Origin: Trinickia sp. Y13
Lineage (GTDB): Bacteria; Pseudomonadota; Gammaproteobacteria; Burkholderiales; Burkholderiaceae
Assembly: GCF_029522115.1 (NCBI RefSeq)
Contig: NZ_JAKWFK010000002.1
Coordinates: 496,001 to 560,000 of the forward strand
Length of the DNA: 64,000 nucleotides
Reading direction: 5' to 3'
Positions 35,390 through 44,223 of the stretch are shown in pieces (the stretch's first letter is position 1; each line of letters begins with the position of its first letter). The notes under the pieces are model-generated. The model saw only the letters and a list, made by a program, of their open reading frames with translations, searched no databases and was not told the DNA's origin. A program made the translations under genes and the position numbers.

Positions 35390-37096
35390 ATGGAACCGCA
35401 AGCCCCGCCGGCTACGCACGAGGTCACGAATCAGGTACCGCCGCTCGAAAACTACAACCTGTTCGAATGCGATACGACGCTCACGGCCGCCGTCGAGCGC
35501 GAGGGCGCCGATTGGCATGCCCAGGCGCTCGCGCGCGACGGCGCCGCGCTCGGTACGCCCGAGGCGCTCGGGCTCGCCGCATCGGCGAACCGTCACCTGC
35601 CCGAGCTTTTCACCTTTAGCCCGCGCGGCGAGCGGATCGACGCGCTCGAATTTCATCCGAGCTGGCATCGATTGCTCGCGTTGCTGCGACAGGAAGGGCT
35701 GCATGCGCTGCCCTTCGATACGCCTCGCGCGGGGGCGATGGCGGCACGCTGCGCCGGTTATTTTCTGCATGGCCAACTCGAATCGGGCTCGCTGTGTCCG
35801 CTGACGATGACGTTCGCGAGCATCCCCGTGTTGCAACGCGAGCCCGCGCTGTTCGCGCAGATCGCAGATAAGCTCTATGCGCGCGAACACGACCCGAGCG
35901 ACGCGCCGCTCGCGCTCAAGCGCTCGATGATGGTCGGCATGGGCATGACCGAGAAGCAAGGCGGCTCGGACGTGCGAACGAACCAAACGCGCGCGACGGC
36001 GGCGGCGAGCACGACCGGACGCGGGGGCGAGTATCGTCTCATGGGCCACAAATGGTTCTTCTCGGCGCCGCAGTGCGATGCGCATCTCGTGCTAGCCCGC
36101 ACGCATGCCGACGCGGCGCTTTCGTGCTTCTATGTGCCGCGCTTCGCCCCCGACGGCGCACGCAACGCCATCCGCATTCAGCGTTTGAAGGACAAGCTCG
36201 GCAATCGCTCCAACGCCAGCGGCGAAGTCGAATTCGTCGACGCCTACGGCATCATGGTGGGCGACGAGGGACGCGGGGTGCCGACCATCATCGAGATGGC
36301 GAACTACACGCGGCTCGATTGCGTGATCGGCAGCGCGGCGCTGATGCGCGCCGCACTCGTGCAAGCGATCCATCATGCGCGCCATCGCGTTGCGTTCTCC
36401 CGCAAGCTCGTCGATCAGCCACTGATGCGCAACGTCCTCGCCGACCTGTCGCTCGAAAGCGAAGCGGCCACCGTGCTCTTCATGCGGCTCGCACGCGCAT
36501 TCGACGCCCGCCTGGCCGCAGCGCGGACCGGCGCCGCGGAGTCGGACCTAGAACGCGCGTGGCGCCGGATCATGACCCCGGCGGCGAAGTTCTGGGTCTG
36601 CAAGCGCGCGCTCGAATTCACGGGCGAAGCCATGGAAGTGTGGGGCGGCAACGGTTACGTCGAAGAAGGCCCGATGGCGCGCCTCTACCGCGAGGCGCCC
36701 GTCAATTCCATCTGGGAGGGGTCGGGCAACGTCATGTGCCTCGATGTGCTGCGCGCACTCGAGCGCGATCCCCAAGCGGCACATGCGCTGATCGCCGACT
36801 GGCGCGCCGATGCGCACGAGACGAGCGCGCTCGCTCGCGCGCTCGATGCACTCGAAGCCACGCTCGGCGCATCTGCCGAGCAGCGTGAAGCGGCCGCCCG
36901 CGCGCTGGCGCAACAACTCGTTTTGTGCGCCCAGGCGGTGTTGCTCTTGCGCACGGCGCCCGCCCAGCACGCGCAGGCATTTGCCGCGACGAGACTGGCC
37001 GCCGTCGACGCGGGCCTCGCTTGCGGACGTGTGTACGGAACGCTGCCCGCCGCCTTCGATCACGGCGCGATCGTGGAGCACGCGTTCGGCGCCTGA
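35390..37096 (+). CDS. Acyl-CoA dehydrogenase family protein, AidB-like
   Basis: A 568-residue member of the acyl-CoA dehydrogenase superfamily, longer than the usual 380-400 residues and matching AidB/isovaleryl-CoA dehydrogenase-like proteins. The first part (VPPLENYNLFECDTTLTAAV) and MVGMGMTEKQGGSDVRTNQT, HKWFFSAPQCDAHLVLA, LKDKLGNRSNASGEVEF and EAMEVWGGNGYVEEG are AidB signatures. E. coli AidB is an alkylation-response flavoprotein of uncertain activity that binds DNA. Here it sits between alcohol and aldehyde dehydrogenases, so a metabolic role is also possible. The ATG at 35390 has CAGGAG upstream. Confidence 0.9.
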   Translation: MEPQAPPATHEVTNQVPPLENYNLFECDTTLTAAVEREGADWHAQALARDGAALGTPEALGLAASANRHLPELFTFSPRGERIDALEFHPSWHRLLALLRQEGLHALPFDTPRAGAMAARCAGYFLHGQLESGSLCPLTMTFASIPVLQREPALFAQIADKLYAREHDPSDAPLALKRSMMVGMGMTEKQGGSDVRTNQTRATAAASTTGRGGEYRLMGHKWFFSAPQCDAHLVLARTHADAALSCFYVPRFAPDGARNAIRIQRLKDKLGNRSNASGEVEFVDAYGIMVGDEGRGVPTIIEMANYTRLDCVIGSAALMRAALVQAIHHARHRVAFSRKLVDQPLMRNVLADLSLESEAATVLFMRLARAFDARLAAARTGAAESDLERAWRRIMTPAAKFWVCKRALEFTGEAMEVWGGNGYVEEGPMARLYREAPVNSIWEGSGNVMCLDVLRALERDPQAAHALIADWRADAHETSALARALDALEATLGASAEQREAAARALAQQLVLCAQAVLLLRTAPAQHAQAFAATRLAAVDAGLACGRVYGTLPAAFDHGAIVEHAFGA

Positions 37097-37185
37097 AACA
37101 CGATGGCAGCGATCGCTGAAAGGCGCGGCTACGAACGCCACAACGTGCTAGCGAAACCATCCCATTGCGCACTGGAGATCATCGA

Positions 37186-38604
37186 ATGAAAAACGACTTG
37201 CCCGCCGATACGACGCTCGTGGCCTTGCTGCGGGTCCAGCGAGAGGCGTACGCGCGCGAGCCCTACCCATCGTGGGAGATGCGGGCCGCACATTTGCGCG
37301 CGCTGCGCGCCATGCTGCTCGAGAACGTCGACGCGTTCGCCGCCGCGCTCGAGGCGGACTTCGGCCAGCGCTCGAAAGCCGAACTGCTGCTCTCCGAACT
37401 GTGGCTCGCCAAGAGCGAAATCGACTCGGCGCTCAAGCACGGCAAGCATTGGATGAAGCCGCAGCGGCGCGCCACCGGCATTTGGCTGCGGCCCGCCGCG
37501 GCGAAGCTCGTCGCCCAGCCGCTCGGCGTCGTCGGCATCGCCGCGCCATGGAACTATCCGCTCTTGCTCGCCGTGGGCCCGCTGATCTGCGCGCTGGCGG
37601 CGGGCAATCGCGCGATGATCAAGATGTCGGAACTCACGCCGCGCACGGCCGAGTTGTTCCAGCAATGCGTCGGACGCACGTTCGCACGCGAGCACGTCGC
37701 GGTCGTGACCGGCGATGCCTCGGTGGGCGCGGCGTTCTCTGCGTTGCCCTTCGACCATCTGATCTTCACCGGATCGACGGCGGTCGGCCGCGAAGTCATG
37801 CTTTCGGCAGCCGCCAATTTGACGCCCGTGACGCTCGAGTTGGGCGGCAAATCGCCTGCGATCGTCGGACCGCGCGGGCGCCTTCCCGCCGCGGTCGATA
37901 GCATCGTCGCCGGTAAGACGCTCAACGCGGGCCAGACCTGCATTGCGCCCGATTACGTGCTCGTGCCGCGGGGCTCGGAGCAAGCGTTCATCGAACGTGC
38001 ACGCTCACGCGTCGCTCGGCTCTACCCAAGCTTCGCCGCCAATCGCGACTATACGAGCATCGTGTCCGAGCGCCATTTCGCGCGGCTGCAACGACTCGCG
38101 GACGAAGCGGTGGCGGCCGGCGCCGTCCTGCATCCGTTGACCGATGCGCAACCGGACGCCACGCGCAGGCTGTTCCCGCCTTGCGTGGTCACCCATGCGC
38201 CCGATACGTGCGCACTGATGCGCGAAGAGATCTTCGGCCCGCTGCTACCGCTCGTGCCCTACGAGACGCTCGACGACGCGATCCGCCACGTCAACGCGCG
38301 GCCGCGGCCGCTCGCCCTTTATCTATTCGAGGACGAGCGAGCAAGCGTCGAGCGCGTGCTGCGCGAAACCGTCTCGGGCGGCGTATGCGTCAACGAGACA
38401 TTGCTGCACATCGCGTGCGAGGGACTCCCATTCGGCGGCGTCGGCGCGAGCGGCATGGGCGCGTATCACGGATACGACGGCTTCAAGACGTTCTCGCAAA
38501 TGAAGCCCGTGCTCGTGCAGCCACGCCTGAACGCACGCGCGCTACTGCTGCCTCCCTACGGGCGGCGTTTTCACGCGGTCATGCGGCTGATGTTCAAGCT
38601 TTAG
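37186..38604 (+). CDS. Aldehyde dehydrogenase (coniferyl-aldehyde dehydrogenase type)
   Basis: A 472-residue NAD(P)-dependent ALDH of the short class that lacks the long N-terminus. Catalytic residues are visible: Asn123 (APWNYP), Glu218 (LELGGKSP) and Cys252 (NAGQTCIAPDYV). The C-terminal FGGVGASGMGAYHGYDGFKTFSQMKPVL is typical of coniferyl or fatty-aldehyde dehydrogenases. The start follows TGGAGATC. It is 89 bp after the AidB-like gene, probably in one transcript, and pairs functionally with the GMC oxidoreductase. Confidence 0.92.
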   Translation: MKNDLPADTTLVALLRVQREAYAREPYPSWEMRAAHLRALRAMLLENVDAFAAALEADFGQRSKAELLLSELWLAKSEIDSALKHGKHWMKPQRRATGIWLRPAAAKLVAQPLGVVGIAAPWNYPLLLAVGPLICALAAGNRAMIKMSELTPRTAELFQQCVGRTFAREHVAVVTGDASVGAAFSALPFDHLIFTGSTAVGREVMLSAAANLTPVTLELGGKSPAIVGPRGRLPAAVDSIVAGKTLNAGQTCIAPDYVLVPRGSEQAFIERARSRVARLYPSFAANRDYTSIVSERHFARLQRLADEAVAAGAVLHPLTDAQPDATRRLFPPCVVTHAPDTCALMREEIFGPLLPLVPYETLDDAIRHVNARPRPLALYLFEDERASVERVLRETVSGGVCVNETLLHIACEGLPFGGVGASGMGAYHGYDGFKTFSQMKPVLVQPRLNARALLLPPYGRRFHAVMRLMFKL

Positions 38605-38703
38605 GCGATGCGGCGGTTCGATGCGGGCCGCCGGGCGCGCGCAGATCTAAGCGCACGCGCGATTGCACGGGGCGCAGCGGTTGCATCGACGGGACGGGTC
38701 CCG

Positions 38704-38757
38704 CGGGTCATCCGGATCATCCGGGTCAGACGGGTCATCCGGATCATCCGGGTCAGA
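38704..38757. repeat. Tandem repeat of two perfect 27-bp units over the srkA stop codon
   Basis: Two identical 27-bp units (38704-38730 and 38731-38757), each made of three related 9-mers of the form GGTCATCCG / GATCATCCG / GGTCAGACG. The second unit contains the srkA stop codon (38753-38755), so the repeat is mainly 3' untranslated region. The spacer to the aldehyde dehydrogenase on the other strand is only 148 bp. Confidence 0.85.
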
Positions 38758-39790
38758 CGGGCCAAAGCGGCCCCTCGAGCATCGCGCCGATTTGCTCGCG
38801 CAACTCCAGCACGCGCGCTTCCCAGTAGCGCTGAGTATTGAACCAGGGAAACGCGGCCGGAAACGCCGGATCGTCCCAACGCCGCGCAAGCCAAGCGGCG
38901 TAGTGGATCAGCCGCAGCGTGCGCAGGGCCTCGATCAAATGCAACTCGCGCGGCTCGAACTCGCAAAAGTCTTCATAGCCTGCGAGCAAGTCGGTCAACG
39001 CGCGCGAGGCGTCCGCGCGCCCGCCCGGAAGCAGCAGCCATAAGTCCTGAATCGCTGGGCCCATGCGGCTGTCGTCGAAGTCGACGAAGTGCGGGCCTGC
39101 GTCGGTCCACAGGACGTTGCTTGCGTGGCAGTCGCCGTGCAGCCTCAGGTGAGCGATGTCGCCAGCCGCTTCGAAGGCGCGCTCGACACCCTCCAAGGCA
39201 AGCGTCGCCGCCGCCTCGTAGGAAGCGCGCAGCTCCGGCGGCAAGAAATCGTGCGAGAGCAGAAACTCGCGCGGCTCGTAGCCGAAGGAGGCAATATCGA
39301 GCGTCGGCCGCGACACGTAGGGCTTGCGCTTGCCGACCGCGTGAATGCGGCCGATGAAACGGCCCATCCATTCGAGCGTATCGCGCCGGTCGAGCTCGGG
39401 CGAGCGCCCGCCGCGCCGCTCGAACACCGCGAACCGAAAATCGTCGAAGGTATGCAAGGTCGCGCCGTCGATCGACAGCGCTGGCACCGCGGGAATTTCC
39501 GCTTCGACGAGTTCGGCGACGAATGCATGTTCTTCGAGGATCGCTTCGTCGGACCAACGCTGCGGCCGATAAAACTTCGCGACGACGGGCGGGCCGTCCT
39601 CGACGCCGACTTGATAGACGCGGTTCTCGTAGCTGTTCAGCGACAGCAGCCGCCCGTCGGTGCGCACACCGGTTCGAGCCAGCACGCTATCGATCGCGTC
39701 GAGCACGCACTCCGGGGTGAGCCGGGTGAAAGGATGCGCGGCGCTTGCGCCGTGCACGTCGGAGGAATCGGGAGAAAGCGGATCGTTCAT
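38753..39790 (-). CDS. srkA: Stress response serine/threonine protein kinase SrkA (YihE/RdoA family)
   Basis: A 345-residue kinase of the aminoglycoside/choline kinase fold. RLLSLNSYENRVYQVGVEDGPPVVAKFYRP provides the nucleotide-binding N-lobe, LHGDCHASNVLW the catalytic loop and FVDFDDSRMGPAIQDLWLLLPG the metal-binding Asp. In E. coli this kinase protects against stress-induced death and acts in the Cpx response. The start MNDPLSPDS (39790) skips nine upstream codons. It is followed by a 27-bp tandem repeat and preceded by dbpA on the same strand. Confidence 0.93.
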   Translation of the reverse strand: MNDPLSPDSSDVHGASAAHPFTRLTPECVLDAIDSVLARTGVRTDGRLLSLNSYENRVYQVGVEDGPPVVAKFYRPQRWSDEAILEEHAFVAELVEAEIPAVPALSIDGATLHTFDDFRFAVFERRGGRSPELDRRDTLEWMGRFIGRIHAVGKRKPYVSRPTLDIASFGYEPREFLLSHDFLPPELRASYEAAATLALEGVERAFEAAGDIAHLRLHGDCHASNVLWTDAGPHFVDFDDSRMGPAIQDLWLLLPGGRADASRALTDLLAGYEDFCEFEPRELHLIEALRTLRLIHYAAWLARRWDDPAFPAAFPWFNTQRYWEARVLELREQIGAMLEGPLWPV

Positions 39791-39833
39791 GCCCGCATTG
39801 TGCCGCATCGGCGGCAAACCGTTATTTGTCGCC

Positions 39834-41231
39834 CTACTCGTCCATCAAACGAACCTTCACCTTTTTGCCTTTCACCTTGCCGGCGCTGAGCCTGCGCACC
39901 GCATCGGGCGCGATGCTTCGCTCGACGGCGACGTAGGTCGAATAGTCGGTCACGTTGATCTTGCCGATCTGCGCGCCGCTAAAGCCCGCTTCGCCGGTCA
40001 GCGCCCCGAGCACGTCGCCGGGGCGGATCTTCTCTTTGCGCCCGCCGAGAATCTGCAGCGTTGCCATCGGCGGCAACAACGGTGCGCCGTCTGCTTTCTG
40101 CAGCTCGGCAAGCGCGTGCCATTCGAACTCGCGTTGCTGCGCCTGCTCGATGTTTCCGACTCGCCCCATCTCGTTCATGCTCGCGAGGCTCAACGCCCAA
40201 CCGTCCTGATCCGCCCGGCCCGTGCGGCCGATCCGATGGACATGCACCTCGGGATCCGGCGTCACGTCGACGTTGATCACCGCTTCGAGCTGCGCGAAGT
40301 CGAGGCCGCGCGCCGCAACGTCGGTGGCCACGAGCACCGAGCAACTGCGGTTAGCAAACTGGATCAGCACCTGATCGCGCTCGCGCTGATCGAGCTCGCC
40401 GTGCAACGCCAATGCATGAAAACCTTGCGCGCGCAGCACATCGAGCAGATCGCGGCATTGCTGTTTCGTGTTGCAAAACGCGAGCGTGCTCACGGGGCGA
40501 TAGTGATTGAGCAACATCCCGACCGCGTGCAGCCGCTCGTCTTCCGTCACCTCATAAAAGCGCTGACGAATCTTGCGATCGTCGTGATGCGCTTCGAGCC
40601 GCACTTCTTTCGGATTGCGCAAGAACCGCTGACTCAGTTTGGCGATGCCTTCGGGGTAGGTCGCGGAAAACAGCAACGTTTGCCGCTCCTTTGGGCACTG
40701 GCTCACCACCGTCGCGATGTCGTCGTAGAAACCCATATCGAGCATTCGGTCCGCTTCGTCGAGCACGAGTGTGTTCAATGCATCGAGCGTGAGGCTGCCG
40801 CGCTCGAGATGATCCATGATGCGCCCGGGCGTGCCCACCACGATATGCGCGCCGTGCTCGAGGCTCGCGCTCTGCGGCGCCATCGGCGTGCCGCCGCATA
40901 GCGTCAGCACCTTGACGTTCTCCTCGGCGCGCGCGAGGCGGCGGATTTCCTGCGTCACTTGGTCGGCAAGTTCTCGCGTCGGGCACAGCACCATGGCCTG
41001 CACTTGCACGCGACGAACGTCGAGCCGCGCGAGCAACGCGAGCGCGAATGCCGCCGTCTTGCCGCTTCCCGTCTTCGCCTGAGCGATGAGGTCGTGTCCC
41101 GCGAGCGCGACGGGCAGGCTGGCCGCTTGGATCGGCGTCATGTCGGTATAGCCCAGCCGGTCGAGGTTGGCGAGCATGGCGGGCGCAAGCGCGAGCGTGG
41201 TGAAAGGCGTGGCGGTCGGTGTATGTGTCAT
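39834..41231 (-). CDS. dbpA: ATP-dependent RNA helicase DbpA
   Basis: A 465-residue DEAD-box helicase acting in 50S ribosome assembly at 23S rRNA hairpin 92. The Q motif (FTTLALAPAMLANLDRLGYTDMTPIQ), motif I AKTGSGKTAA, DEAD, SAT, and VHRIGRTGR are all present. The C-terminal RNA-binding domain (LGALTGEAGFSGAQIGKINVTDYSTYVAV) is what separates DbpA from other DEAD proteins. The start MTHTPTATPF is the first ATG consistent with the Q motif. A candidate -10 lies 220 bp upstream, implying a long leader. Confidence 0.95.
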   Translation of the reverse strand: MTHTPTATPFTTLALAPAMLANLDRLGYTDMTPIQAASLPVALAGHDLIAQAKTGSGKTAAFALALLARLDVRRVQVQAMVLCPTRELADQVTQEIRRLARAEENVKVLTLCGGTPMAPQSASLEHGAHIVVGTPGRIMDHLERGSLTLDALNTLVLDEADRMLDMGFYDDIATVVSQCPKERQTLLFSATYPEGIAKLSQRFLRNPKEVRLEAHHDDRKIRQRFYEVTEDERLHAVGMLLNHYRPVSTLAFCNTKQQCRDLLDVLRAQGFHALALHGELDQRERDQVLIQFANRSCSVLVATDVAARGLDFAQLEAVINVDVTPDPEVHVHRIGRTGRADQDGWALSLASMNEMGRVGNIEQAQQREFEWHALAELQKADGAPLLPPMATLQILGGRKEKIRPGDVLGALTGEAGFSGAQIGKINVTDYSTYVAVERSIAPDAVRRLSAGKVKGKKVKVRLMDE

Positions 41232-41612
41232 GTCGTGGTTGTCAAGCAAAGCCCAATCTGCCCTGCGGCACGACGGGAGGTCAATGGCGGGTCTTGCGCG
41301 AGAGCGCGGCCTCGTCGACGCACCGATTTCGAAACGAAACGAGCCTTGCAAGCATTGCATGACGGCGTCGTCGCTTGCAGGCGGATGCGTCTGGCGTTAA
41401 CGCGGGTACCCGAGCGCTGCATCGAGCGCCGCGGATCGGTGAGGAACGAATTGTACGCTGCGGGGACAAGCAGCCGGGCACGGCGGCTTACCGTGCCGGA
41501 ATGGGGCAACTCACGAGGTGGCGCCGGGACGAGGCAGGCCGAGCGAACGGCATTGCGTCCGGGCCGTGCGCGGCGCGGCCAGGGTGCGGGCTGTGACCCC
41601 GCGCGCCACGGG
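41232..41612 (-). other. Long 5' leader region of dbpA and spacer
   Basis: 381 bp without a convincing gene. A minus-strand -10 TACAAT (plus 41450-41455) would give dbpA a leader of about 210 nt. The remainder (41456-41612) is GC-rich spacer before the next minus-strand gene. I see no riboswitch class. Confidence 0.35.
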
Positions 41613-41828
41613 TCAATGCACGAGCGAACCGGCCGGGCGTGCGACGAGCTCGCCCGTGTCGATCAGATCTTCCAGAAAGAACGGCTCGGTGTTCAGCTGC
41701 AGCGACGAGCCGGGCTCGCCGGCATACCAAACGACCATCGCCATATCGCCGAGTATGCGCATGACGATGCCGCGGGCCCCTGACGGCACGGCCATATGCA
41801 CCGACCTGACGATTGAACCGATTTGCAT
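41613..41828 (-). CDS. Small protein of unknown function, possible SH3-like fold
   Basis: A 71-residue soluble protein starting MQIGSIVRSV, with GAGGGGATAC as a good ribosome site. The pattern GSIVRSVHM...GARGIVMRILGDMAMVVWYAG resembles a small SH3/KOW-like barrel (V-x-G-x-x-G-x-V repeated turns), followed by an acidic stretch FFLEDLIDTGELV. No function can be assigned. The ribosome site and normal codon usage make it a likely real gene. Confidence 0.65.
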   Translation of the reverse strand: MQIGSIVRSVHMAVPSGARGIVMRILGDMAMVVWYAGEPGSSLQLNTEPFFLEDLIDTGELVARPAGSLVH

Positions 41829-42188
41829 GATGTATCCCCTCAGGGTATTTGAGCGATGACTCGATTGTTCACGGAACGGGCCATCGAGAAAAGCCGAATG
41901 TGATGGTCTATTGGGTGCTATTTCTCCCGATCATCCTTACAGCAAACTGACTACCCTAGATGGCGAACAGTTACGCTCGCGCGCCGTGCGGCTGCGACGC
42001 CGTTGCGTTCGGCGAGGGCGCGCGGCGCGCATCGCAGACGAGCGCTATAGTCAAAGCATAGCGCGACCCGGGCGAGCGTCTATTGCGCGCCGCAGCATTC
42101 GGGCGCGCATCGCGGCGGCGCACGGATGACACGCCGCCTCCTGCACCGAGCGTTACGGTGCTTGATCAGCACGAAAGGGAGAACCGCG
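41829..42188. promoter_or_regulatory. Divergent spacer between two small genes
   Basis: 360 bp without a gene. The first 110 bp are less GC-rich and probably hold the promoter of the 71-residue protein. A plus-strand -10-like TATAGT near 42048 could start the lipoprotein transcript. The centre is an extremely GC-rich block of GCG/CGC words. Confidence 0.3.
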
Positions 42189-42404
42189 ATGACACGATCT
42201 TCGCAATGCAGCGCGCCGCATCGGCTACGGGCAGGGCACAGCGCGTGGCTCCGCTCGCTCGGCCTCGCGAGCGCCGCGCTAGCGCTCGGCGCTTGCGCGC
42301 AGCAGGGGCTGGACAACGTCAAACCGACGGCGACGACGGCATATCATTCGTCGCAGCCCAGCGCGCCGCCCGCGCCGGCAGCGGAATCGGCGCCTCCACA
42401 ATGA
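42189..42404 (+). CDS. Small predicted lipoprotein
   Basis: A 71-residue protein. After a basic N-terminus (RLRAGHSAWLRSL) comes a short hydrophobic stretch ending LALGACAQQ, a clear lipobox (LGAC), so the mature peptide is about 37 residues, rich in Pro, Ala, Ser and Thr, and probably sits in the outer membrane. AAAGGGAG lies 8 bp before the ATG. Function unknown; an entericidin-like or osmotic-response role would be a guess only. Confidence 0.65.
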   Translation: MTRSSQCSAPHRLRAGHSAWLRSLGLASAALALGACAQQGLDNVKPTATTAYHSSQPSAPPAPAAESAPPQ

Positions 42405-42559
42405 CGGCGCAACGCCGGTAGCCTGCCGCCGAACCATTGATGCCCGGTGCGCCCGTAGGCTGCCGCCATGTAGCAAACGCTGCAATGTCTCCTATACTCG
42501 ATCAACGCATACGCACGCCTGCGGCGTAGCGCCACAGAGACAACAGGGAGGGGACGAGC

Positions 42560-42745
42560 ATGCCGACATCCTTCACGATCAGCGATTTCATCTTGATCAT
42601 TCCGATGGCGCTAGCGGGTGCGCTGTTTCTAGGGGCGCTGCCGACGTCCTCCCGCTCGTTGCACAATGTCTTGCGCGTGCTGGGCGCACTGATCGGTGTG
42701 GGCTTCGCCGTCGTGCTCGTCGAAGGGCTGCCCGCGCTGATGTAG
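42560..42745 (+). CDS. Small integral membrane protein of unknown function
   Basis: A 61-residue protein with two predicted membrane helices (FILIIPMALAGALFLGAL and VLGALIGVGFAVVLVEGL) separated by SSRSLHNVLR. A very strong ribosome site (GGGAGGGG) precedes the ATG by 7 bp. It stands alone between a lipoprotein gene and an aldo/keto reductase on the other strand. Small two-helix proteins like this are common in Burkholderia and uncharacterised. Confidence 0.65.
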   Translation: MPTSFTISDFILIIPMALAGALFLGALPTSSRSLHNVLRVLGALIGVGFAVVLVEGLPALM

Positions 42746-42802
42746 GGCCGGGGCGAACGTCGTCCACGCGTTCGCCCGGCGCACGAGCGCTACGCCCTTC
42801 GC

Positions 42803-43846
42803 CTATACGCGCTGATCGGTCGAGGGCTTTTCCCACAGATTGATGCCGCCCTCGGTCGCATAGCGATCGATCTCGGCGATCTCTTCGTGCGAAAACGCGA
42901 GGTTCGCCAGCGCCCCGACGTTTTCGCGCACTTGCTCTGGGCGGCTCGCGCCGATCAGCGCCGAGCTCACGCGGGCGTCGCGCAAAGTCCATGCGAGCGC
43001 CATCTGCGCGAGGCTTTGGCCACGCCGTTCGGCGATCGCGTTGAGCTTGCGCACGTGCTCGATGTTTTCCGCACTGAGGTGGCTTTGCTGAAGGGAGCCG
43101 CCGCCCGGTTTGTTGATGCGCGCATCGGCCGGCACGCCATGCAGGTACTTCGAGGTCAAGAGGCCCTGTGCCAGCGGCGTGAACGCAATGCACCCGGCCC
43201 CCGCTTCGTCGAGCGCGTCGAGCAACTCGTGCTCGATCCAGCGATTGAGCATGTTGTAGGACGGCTGATGGATCAAGAGCGGCACCTTGTGCTCGCGCAG
43301 CAGCGACGCCATTTCCCGCGTCTTGGCTGCCGAGTAGGAGGAAATGCCGACATAGAGCGCCTTGCCTTGCTGCACGGCGCTCGCGAGCGCAGCGGCCGTT
43401 TCTTCGAGCGGCGTATCGGCGTCGAACCGATGCGAGTAAAAGATGTCGACGTAATCGAGGCCCATCCGCGTTAGGCTCTGATCGAGGCTGGCCAACACGT
43501 ATTTGCGCGAGCCGCCGCCCTGGCCGTAGGGCCCCGGCCACATGTCCCAGCCGGCCTTGGTCGAAATCAACAGCTCGTCGCGGTACGGACGAAAATCGTC
43601 CTTGAACAGGCGGCCGAAATTCGTTTCCGCGCTGCCGTAAGGCGGCCCGTAGTTGTTGGCCAAGTCGAAGTGGGTGATGCCGAGATCGAAGGCCGTGCGC
43701 AGCATGTCGCGCTGCGTCGACAACGGTGTCGTATCGCCGAAGTTGTGCCATAAGCCGAGCGAGAGCGCGGGCAGCTTCAGGCCCGAGCGGCCGCAGGTGC
43801 GGTATTGCATGTCGGAATAGCGGGCGGGCGCAGCGTCATAAGCCAT
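42803..43846 (-). CDS. Aldo/keto reductase, L-glyceraldehyde 3-phosphate reductase type (YghZ-like)
   Basis: A 347-residue NADPH-dependent reductase of the AKR14/KCNAB-like branch. The barrel start is YRTCGRSGLKLPALSLGLWHNFGD, with the catalytic Asp/Tyr of FDLANNYGPPYGSAE, Lys in LLISTKAGWDMWPGPYGQGGGSRK, and His in IFYSHRFD. The SRKYVLASLDQSLTRMGLDYVDIFY block is diagnostic of GAP-reductase/MgrA-type members. Such enzymes detoxify L-glyceraldehyde-3-phosphate and methylglyoxal. The start MAYDAAPARY follows GAGGAACTCCC. Confidence 0.92.
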   Translation of the reverse strand: MAYDAAPARYSDMQYRTCGRSGLKLPALSLGLWHNFGDTTPLSTQRDMLRTAFDLGITHFDLANNYGPPYGSAETNFGRLFKDDFRPYRDELLISTKAGWDMWPGPYGQGGGSRKYVLASLDQSLTRMGLDYVDIFYSHRFDADTPLEETAAALASAVQQGKALYVGISSYSAAKTREMASLLREHKVPLLIHQPSYNMLNRWIEHELLDALDEAGAGCIAFTPLAQGLLTSKYLHGVPADARINKPGGGSLQQSHLSAENIEHVRKLNAIAERRGQSLAQMALAWTLRDARVSSALIGASRPEQVRENVGALANLAFSHEEIAEIDRYATEGGINLWEKPSTDQRV

Positions 43847-43981
43847 GGGAGTTCCTCGATGTAAACCGTGGATGAAGCCGTCGCGCGAGATCGCGCGCGG
43901 CGGCGATGAGTGCGAATCGATGGACACGCGCCCGGCAAGTTTCATACACTGCCGCCTGCTCGAACCATCATTGAGACCAAC

Positions 43982-44188
43982 ATGATCAAAGCGATTTCCA
44001 TAGCGTTGATTGCAGGTGGCGTGGTGCTCCTGTATTTCGGCGGCCAGTCGTTCCACTCGTTTGCGAACGACCTCTCGCGTACCTTCACCGGCGCGCCCAC
44101 CAACAAGACGATATGGCTCATCGCGGGCGGTGCGGTCGCGACGCTCGCCGGCATCGTCGGCTTGACCACCTCTTTCGGCAAGCGCTGA
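43982..44188 (+). CDS. DUF3185-type small membrane protein
   Basis: A 68-residue protein with two membrane helices: ISIALIAGGVVLLYFGG near the N-terminus and IWLIAGGAVATLAGIVGL near the C-terminus, joined by a Ser/Thr-rich loop containing SFHSFANDLSRTFTG. The spacing and the GGQSFHS segment match DUF3185 proteins of unknown function. The start at 43982 is the Met directly before the first helix; longer starts add an implausible leader. Confidence 0.8.
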   Translation: MIKAISIALIAGGVVLLYFGGQSFHSFANDLSRTFTGAPTNKTIWLIAGGAVATLAGIVGLTTSFGKR

Positions 44189-44223
44189 ACCCGGCAGCGA
44201 ACGGCCATGCCGGGTCGTGTCGT

